Assembly (NCBI GenBank): GCA_902779945.1
Contig: CACZDN010000016.1
Span: 168,903-232,902, forward strand
Length of the DNA stretch: 64,000 nt
Direction: 5' to 3'
DNA from: Oscillospiraceae bacterium
GTDB lineage: Bacteria; Bacillota; Clostridia; Oscillospirales; Oscillospiraceae
Every line of letters begins with the position of its first letter. The first letter of the stretch is position 1. The position numbers were made by a program, and so were the translations under genes. Below the pieces are notes generated by a model. The model searched no databases. It saw only the letters and a list, made by a program, of their open reading frames with translations, and was not told the origin of the DNA. Below, one piece after another: positions 59,511-64,000 of the stretch.

Positions 59511-60054
59511 AGTTGAGATCAAGAAATATCGTTTTGGTTAAAGGTTTATGATAAGTTATAGGACAGTGCCCATTCTTTGTTCCCATTCGTGTTGGTGTTT
59601 TGGGAATTTCGCTAACTTAGGGAACAACTGGGCGTGCTACTAATTTTATGAAATTTAATGTTTCCTGCAATAATCTGCTTTTGAGTGTCCTGCATTTAAG
59701 AAATAGGTAAAGACAAGCAAAGGGATTTATTGCGATCTCTGACACCTTATGTTCTTTCTGTAAATACCTTGTTTAAGATAAGTTTAAAACCGAGTCAAGC
59801 TCATCGTGATCAGCATTGCGTTGAACTTGACTATTGTTTCGTGATTTTGTTATAAAAATATATTTGATTATCGCTATTTTGGCCTCCAAAAGTTAAGCAT
59901 TATTTGCTCAGAAGCATTGATTATTATAATAGAAATAACCATAGAACTTGGAAATCATCTGAGAATGCCAAGGAAACAGATTAACAGCCTGTGCGTTTTG
60001 CGCATAGCAGGAATCGTATTAAAAGTGAGCGTTATTTTGAAAGGAGCTGACATA
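59511..60054. other. Intergenic region with inverted repeat 59568-59633
   Basis: GCCC..TTGTTCCC on the left pairs with GGGAACAA..GGGC on the right around a 35-base loop that itself contains GGGAATTTC. It could be the 3' end of the toxin mRNA or part of an antisense RNA. The rest is AT-rich without a credible gene; the frame open from 59917 has no ribosome site before the ATG at 60055. Confidence 0.45.
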
Positions 60055-60789
60055 ATGTCAGAAAAAACTACCGGACGAGGTCTGATTGGCGGGAAAAAGG
60101 AGAAAACCGTTCAAACGAAGCAACTCTTAATACAGGGACACTTGCTCCGGTGGGAGGGCGTGATAATTCAAATCAGCAATATCTCGTTGATCACAAGCAC
60201 AAATTTGAATCCTCCCGGGTTTCCTATCTGGGCTGCTATCGCGGTACTGGCAGGAATAGTCCTGTTAAAGCCAATTTGGTATGTAGGCCTTATAGCTTTG
60301 GCAGTTGGCGGATTTTCAATCTACTCATGGTATTCAGAATATGAGCAGGCAAAAGATCATAAGTATTTAAACATCCTGTTAAACTCAGGCTTCACCTACT
60401 CTATCCTTTTTTCAAACGAAGCTTTTCTCGATGAAGTAATGTGTGTATTTGCCAACATCTTTGAGAACGGTGAGGAATATAGCACGAATTACTATATTGA
60501 TATTAAAGACAGCACAATTGAAAACGGAGTTGTTATTAATAACGAGTACATATATGAGCAAAGCTCTATCAACAAAGAGCTTCTTTTAGAGATCCAGAGA
60601 CTTGCTGCAAGCATTGAAAAGACGGAACCACTTATAGCAAAAACACTTGGAGAATTAAAACATGCCCTCGAGGTCCAAAACAAACCACGGATTTCCACAT
60701 TAGTCGCGGAACTTTCGACAGGTACAATAGCTTCCTTCTTGGCAAATATCGCCAGTTCTACCTTGCTAAGCTTTCTCGGGATACGTTAG
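60055..60789 (+). CDS. Membrane protein, DUF6232-like, unknown
   Basis: 244 residues from the ATG at 60055 (AAAGGAGCTGACATA upstream). A basic cytoplasmic start (TTGRGLIGGKKEKTVQTKQL), a short beta stretch (HLLRWEGVIIQISNISLITS), two adjacent membrane helices (about 56-73 and 75-92), then a soluble part with TYSILFSNEAFLDEVMCVFANIFENG and a C-terminal amphipathic region (SLLAELST.., SFLANIASSTLLSFLG). The layout is reminiscent of DUF6232 proteins. Function unknown. Confidence 0.6.
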   Translation: MSEKTTGRGLIGGKKEKTVQTKQLLIQGHLLRWEGVIIQISNISLITSTNLNPPGFPIWAAIAVLAGIVLLKPIWYVGLIALAVGGFSIYSWYSEYEQAKDHKYLNILLNSGFTYSILFSNEAFLDEVMCVFANIFENGEEYSTNYYIDIKDSTIENGVVINNEYIYEQSSINKELLLEIQRLAASIEKTEPLIAKTLGELKHALEVQNKPRISTLVAELSTGTIASFLANIASSTLLSFLGIR

Positions 60790-60949
60790 TTGTTCTAGTC
60801 GAATTATTTTTAATACGCATGGATATCGAGGTAAACCGTCCTTTCATTCTGACGGTCATTACCCCAGATGAGAATAGAACGCTTTTCCGTATATAAGATA
60901 TGTCAGTACAACCGATATAAATGAAGCAAAAATGAAAGAAGTTCAAACT

Positions 60950-61195
60950 ATGGCCTACTTCAATCCCAGAGATTATTTCCCGACTCTGCAGGAGTGGATT
61001 CGTTACGGATGCGACATTACTTGGGATGACTACAGCATCATGAAGAACCATGGTGACTATGTCCAGCTGATGTTCCCATCCTCTGCTGCCAAGGGCCACG
61101 ACACCTATGACCTCTACCACGATGATAACGGCCGTATGACGAAGGCTTACGGGCATCCTGGCAATGCTGGATTTGAGGGGTGGAAGTACTACTAA
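60950..61195 (+). CDS. Small acidic protein, unknown
   Basis: 81 residues from the ATG at 60950; another ATG 18 bases upstream is equally possible, as neither has a strong ribosome site. Rich in aromatic residues and Asp/Gly (MAYFNPRDYFPTLQEWIRYGCDITWDDYSIM; YDLYHDDNGRMTKAYGHPGNAGFEGWKYY). Its GC content is higher than that of the flanking DNA. Not recognised. A hairpin follows. Confidence 0.5.
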   Translation: MAYFNPRDYFPTLQEWIRYGCDITWDDYSIMKNHGDYVQLMFPSSAAKGHDTYDLYHDDNGRMTKAYGHPGNAGFEGWKYY

Positions 61196-61202
61196 TCGGA
61201 TA

Positions 61203-61241
61203 GAGACCGGGCATAAGCAGACACAGCACATGCCCGGTCTC
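61203..61241 (+). terminator. Hairpin after the small acidic ORF
   Basis: GAGACCGGGCAT and ATGCCCGGTCTC form a perfect 12-bp stem with a 15-base loop, eight bases after the stop codon. No T-run follows. Confidence 0.55.
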
Positions 61242-61326
61242 AAAACGAGTCTGGGTGTTTCCTGGTGTTTCCAAAGCAGCAAGCGGGGTTTTTCTTCTGC
61301 AATGTCAGAAACAAAAGAGGTATACT

Positions 61327-61374
61327 AAAAAAAGGAGGACTTTCCAGAGTGTGAACCACTCACGGAAAGTCCTC
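61327..61374 (-). terminator. Terminator after the recombinase fragment
   Basis: Minus strand: GAGGACTTTCC pairs with GGAAAGTCCTC, then CTTTTTTTAG. It begins two bases from the fragment's stop codon. Confidence 0.85.
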
Positions 61375-61375
61375 G

Positions 61376-61603
61376 TTATATGCACATTTTTGACCATTTG
61401 TGGGCTATCACCTGTATCCATTTTGGTTTTTTCATTTCCGCACAGATCTCATAGATGGGAAAACCGCGCTCCCGGCAAAAGTCCTGCAGCATCATCTTTT
61501 GAGTCTCGATGCTGACGCTCTCGCCCGCCTGTTCGTCGTCCTTGCTCAGTCGACAATAGATTGCTGCGCTGTAAATGCTCTGTTCAAGCTTCACTTGTTC
61601 CAT
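61376..61603 (-). pseudogene. Serine recombinase, N-terminal fragment
   Basis: 75 codons starting after AAAGGAGTATTGG. SAAIYCRLSKDDEQAGESVSIETQKMMLQDFCRERGFPIYEICAE is the N-terminal catalytic start of a large serine recombinase (Tn4451/TnpX group), with Tyr-x-Arg-Leu-Ser, where Ser is the nucleophile. After about 50 residues similarity ends; the expected YVDDGYSG segment and the remaining 450 residues are missing and a terminator follows. It is a deletion remnant of a second mobile element. Confidence 0.8.
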
Positions 61604-61781
61604 CCAATACTCCTTTCCCGGAACAAAGTGAATCCTGAGATTTGTCGGTTGATTTCATTATACCTGGGCTTTCGCCCAGCGTCAATGCGGCAGTATCTGA
61701 CAGGAACACCGCCGCAAAGACGTCGCTCGGGCTTTGCTTGCCTGCGTACTTCTCATGAACGATCAGCTTGACTTTTCTCAT
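61584..61781 (-). CDS. Small ORF upstream of the recombinase fragment
   Basis: 65 codons; GGAGGCAAGC before ATG. It begins RKVKLIVHEKYAGKQSPSDVFAAVFLSDTAAL; short ORFs with this kind of start commonly precede serine recombinase genes in clostridial elements. The last 30 residues (GESPGIMKSTDKSQDSLCSGKG) look non-conserved, so the natural 3' end may have been altered. It overlaps the recombinase start by 20 bases. Function unknown. Confidence 0.5.
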   Translation of the reverse strand: MRKVKLIVHEKYAGKQSPSDVFAAVFLSDTAALTLGESPGIMKSTDKSQDSLCSGKGVLDGTSEA

Positions 61782-61795
61782 GCTTGCCTCCTTGT

Positions 61796-61831
61796 AAAAA
61801 ACAGTTGGAGGGAGAGATTATCCCCTCCAAC
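61796..61831 (-). terminator. Terminator upstream of the recombinase remnant
   Basis: Minus strand: GTTGGAGGG pairs with CCCTCCAAC, then TGTTTTTTAC. It would end transcripts arriving from the RHS/immunity region. Confidence 0.7.
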
Positions 61832-62094
61832 CGTTTCCTAACAAGAAGGATGAAATGTACCCCTGGATTTGAGAACTAATGGATTGTGTCTGAAATACTG
61901 AGTTTACGTGCTATGTACCGGCAAGCATCGCCTTTTGGGGACAAAAGGCTTATTGTTGGGATAATCCAAGACTCTTAAGGTTTTAGGTGTAATCCCAAGG
62001 AATGTTGAGGTAATTAATCGCGTTGCTTGCGGAAGCGCTTTCTGCAATACTTGAATGGCTGTGAATAGAGAAAACAATCATGATGTGAGTATCG
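61832..62094. other. Intergenic, nothing recognised
   Basis: AT-rich, no frame with a ribosome site on either strand and no clear repeat. Confidence 0.5.
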
Positions 62095-62502
62095 CTATTT
62101 TCCATTCCTGTATCTTGATCTCATTAGAGAATCAACTTGAAAACGGATAATTAGACAAAGAAGACCTTTTAATGCAATTAGGGAAAAAATGAGGACTTTG
62201 TTTTGTATACCATACAGCATATAAACTGCAAGCAAAAATACATATTGTGGGACAAGTGATAATAACTCCACTAAATAAATCCAATGATATACATCAAACG
62301 CTAATATATGGCTTTTTAGAAAAGATTTGATAAAGCCAAGGAAAACACGATCTTGTAAAGATTGTTGACTGTATATCTCCCTTGCAGTTTTCCGATTTCT
62401 TGCGCCAATTAAAAAGTCATTTAAAAACCTTCGCAAAGAGCTAATTGCAATGGTATCTAAAAGAGCTAAAAGAACAACATACGAAACGACAACTTTGGTC
62501 AT
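62095..62502 (-). CDS. Membrane protein, candidate immunity protein of the RHS toxin
   Basis: 135 residues with about four hydrophobic helices (KVVVSYVVLLALLDTIAI; FIKSFLKSHILAFDVYHWIYLVELLSLVPQYVFLLAVYMLY; VLIFSLIALKGLLCLIIRF) and a basic tail (SRYRNGK). Not recognised as a family. It follows the RHS gene after 15 bases on the same strand and is AT-rich like the toxin tip, the usual arrangement for toxin-immunity pairs. A membrane immunity protein suggests a toxin that acts at the membrane; this is inference. Confidence 0.6.
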   Translation of the reverse strand: MTKVVVSYVVLLALLDTIAISSLRRFLNDFLIGARNRKTAREIYSQQSLQDRVFLGFIKSFLKSHILAFDVYHWIYLVELLSLVPQYVFLLAVYMLYGIQNKVLIFSLIALKGLLCLIIRFQVDSLMRSRYRNGK

Positions 62503-62517
62503 ATAAGCATCACCTTT

Positions 62518-64000
62518 TTACTCGAGATATGATCTGACTATGTTTTTGATGGTAACAACTGTAGTACCTACAGAAGATTTTCCTAAAGATTCAAGCAGCG
62601 GTTTGAAAACATAATCCCCACCAAGTCTATGTGCTGTTTTTGCGTAATAGCTTCGTGCCTGCGGATCAAAAAAACCTCGTTTAAAAAGCTGCTTTCCCGC
62701 TGCCATAATGCCGTCTGAATTTCCATAACTGGCACCATTGCCGCCCCAAGCACCACATGCTAAACCAACAGCACCATCTATTAACATATCTCCAACGTCA
62801 AAGGACTCCTTCTTTTTTGAAATATAAATATGATTTGCTTGCTGGGCAGCATTAGATGTCATAGCTATCGTTGCACTACCAACAGCTTGTACAAAGACAC
62901 CCGCCCCACTTGCTGCCAATGCACCGCCACCTGCACCAGCAAGAAATCCGATAGCTATGTCTATAGCGTCCCCACCGCTTACTGCCGCAGAGACGGCCCC
63001 AATAATTCCTCCAATGGCTGCCCCAACAACAATATGCCAGAACTCTCCGCCATCGTCTGCTCTGATAACCGGATTATTCCCGCAATAGGCAAACAGATTA
63101 ACACTTGCGAAGTCGCTGTTGGCACCAAGATTAGAGGCATCATCCGCATTAATCCACCGGCAAATCTCAGGATCGTAATAACGGCTGGATACATAGTAGA
63201 ACCCCGTCTCGGCGTCGAAGTAATAGCCGCGGTAGCGGATGGGGTTGACGCTCGCCATCGTGCCGCTGGAGCTGAGCAGCTTGCCCCAGGCGTTGTAGCT
63301 GTAGTTCGCGACCTCCGTCCCGCTGGCGGTGAGGATCTTCACCACGTCGCCCTGCAGGTTCGTCACATAGTAGTAGAATACAGGCGTGGCACTCGACGAG
63401 GACTTGTACGAGAACGCATACGGCATGCCGCTCTCGTCGTAGAAGAATTCCAGCTCCTTTCCGTCCCAGTACTCAGATACCAGCTTGTTCCCCTGCCACA
63501 CATAGCGGTGTTCCACACCGCCCACCGTCTTCGTCTGCCTCAGCCCGTCCACATCGTAGGTGTAGCTCGCGACCGTGCCGCCGGAAGAAGTGGTTATCAT
63601 GGCCAGACGCCTGCCGTTGACCCAGGTGAAGTTGTTCCCGTTGTACCAGTGCGTGGGATTGCCTATCTGGTCATACGTGATCGACTGCCCGCAGTACGCC
63701 GTCAGCAAATCCTTCCAGTTGCTGTCGCCGTAGGTGTAGGCGTAGGTGTTCACCCCGTCGCTGACCGAACGGATGTTGCCGTAGGTGTCGTAGGTGTAGG
63801 TGTAGGTGACGCCGTTCACCGTCTCCGTCAGCATCTGTCCGTGACTGTCATAGGTGTAGCTTGCCGGAGTGGTGCCGCCGATGGCCGTGATGTTGCCGAC
63901 GTTGTCATAGGTGTAGGTGTAGCTGTTGAGCGTGGTATTGCCCTTCTGGTTGGTCAGGCCGCCCACCAGCATCGTCGTGCTGTTGGTCCCGGCGCCCGGC
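62518..64000 (-). CDS. RHS-repeat protein with variable C-terminal tip (cut by window end)
   Basis: The frame is open to the window edge; 494 residues are visible. From about 63180 upwards it encodes YD/RHS repeats (YTYDNVGNITAIGG, YDSHGQMLTETVNGV, YTYDTYGNI, YDQIGNPTHWYNG) and ends with the RHS core GYYFDAETGFYYVSSRYYDPEICRWINADD. The last 190 residues after NPV are a different, AT-rich tip: a Gly/Ala-rich hydrophobic stretch (FWHIVVGAAIGGIIGAVSAAVSGGDAIDIAIGFLAGAGGGALA) and a polar end (FKRGFFDPQARSYYAKTAHRLGGDYVFKPLLESLG). Typical polymorphic toxin architecture; the activity of the tip is not recognisable. Confidence 0.88.
   Translation of the reverse strand, partial: PGAGTNSTTMLVGGLTNQKGNTTLNSYTYTYDNVGNITAIGGTTPASYTYDSHGQMLTETVNGVTYTYTYDTYGNIRSVSDGVNTYAYTYGDSNWKDLLTAYCGQSITYDQIGNPTHWYNGNNFTWVNGRRLAMITTSSGGTVASYTYDVDGLRQTKTVGGVEHRYVWQGNKLVSEYWDGKELEFFYDESGMPYAFSYKSSSSATPVFYYYVTNLQGDVVKILTASGTEVANYSYNAWGKLLSSSGTMASVNPIRYRGYYFDAETGFYYVSSRYYDPEICRWINADDASNLGANSDFASVNLFAYCGNNPVIRADDGGEFWHIVVGAAIGGIIGAVSAAVSGGDAIDIAIGFLAGAGGGALAASGAGVFVQAVGSATIAMTSNAAQQANHIYISKKKESFDVGDMLIDGAVGLACGAWGGNGASYGNSDGIMAAGKQLFKRGFFDPQARSYYAKTAHRLGGDYVFKPLLESLGKSSVGTTVVTIKNIVRSYLE

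Noticed and set aside
59917-60054. Upstream extension of the membrane protein by 46 codons
   Set aside because: AT-rich, no ribosome site, while the ATG at 60055 has AAAGGAG at good spacing.

Overview
The window looks like a chromosome segment of a spore-forming, strictly anaerobic member of the Clostridia, most likely a GC-rich gut Oscillospiraceae. The evidence is the forespore sigma factor SigG, AddA, HemZ, a Clostridia-type CarD protein, a clostridial LIV transporter and desulfoferrodoxin. Species cannot be named from sequence alone. No tRNA, rRNA or CRISPR array was seen.

Layout. (1) 1-5.5 kb: 3' end of addA, a repeat-rich stretch, two broken genes joined tail to tail (integrase and WYL regulator), a DUF234-type ATPase, a GIY-YIG protein and sigG. 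(2) 5.9-27.6 kb: GC-rich core genome. It holds an O-antigen ligase/polymerase and a polyprenyl-P sugar transferase, the livKHMGF branched-chain amino acid importer with a terminator after livK, an EgsA/AraM dehydrogenase, a divergent pyridoxal kinase/MocR pair, a GAPDH gene with an internal frameshifting deletion, an orphan histidine-kinase-like protein, a decayed surface-protein gene, nucleoside kinase/hemZ, carD and ychF. A 120-165 bp repeat with inverted ends (MITE-like) recurs through this part. (3) 27.6-54.8 kb: a mobile island that starts with a Tn916-type integrase and excisionase directly upstream of ychF. It carries two long minus-strand operons. Operon A (41.5 to 30.1 kb) encodes a JAMM-peptidase protein, a ThiF/E1-like enzyme, a DNA methyltransferase-like protein, a predicted E2-like protein (PRTRC-B type), Rad52-like and Rad50-like proteins, a primase-like protein and unknowns. 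Operon B (54.6 to 45.1 kb) encodes a large SF2 helicase, a second beta clamp, small zinc proteins, a sigma-region-2 protein, a MoxR ATPase, SSB and a VWA protein. Both operons begin with the same 100-bp leader followed by a terminator hairpin whose stem differs between copies by a compensatory base-pair change. Between the operons lie a probable diadenylate-cyclase-domain protein, a short transcription unit with a 31-codon ORF, an acetyltransferase and desulfoferrodoxin. (4) 54.8-64 kb: AT-rich accessory DNA with a BlaI-type repressor, XRE regulators, an ECF sigma/anti-sigma/secreted-protein set, a probable type I toxin peptide, fragments of a serine-recombinase element, and an RHS toxin (cut by the window edge) with a likely immunity gene.

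How it fits together. The strongest candidate for an under-described system is the island at 30-54.6 kb: a prokaryotic ubiquitin-like (PRTRC-related) E1/E2/JAMM set linked, through a shared attenuator leader, to a private DNA replication and recombination kit and a MoxR-VWA chaperone pair. No relaxase, conjugation or capsid gene is visible, so how it moves is unknown. Its right boundary was not found. All functional statements are from reading the sequence; no database search was run.
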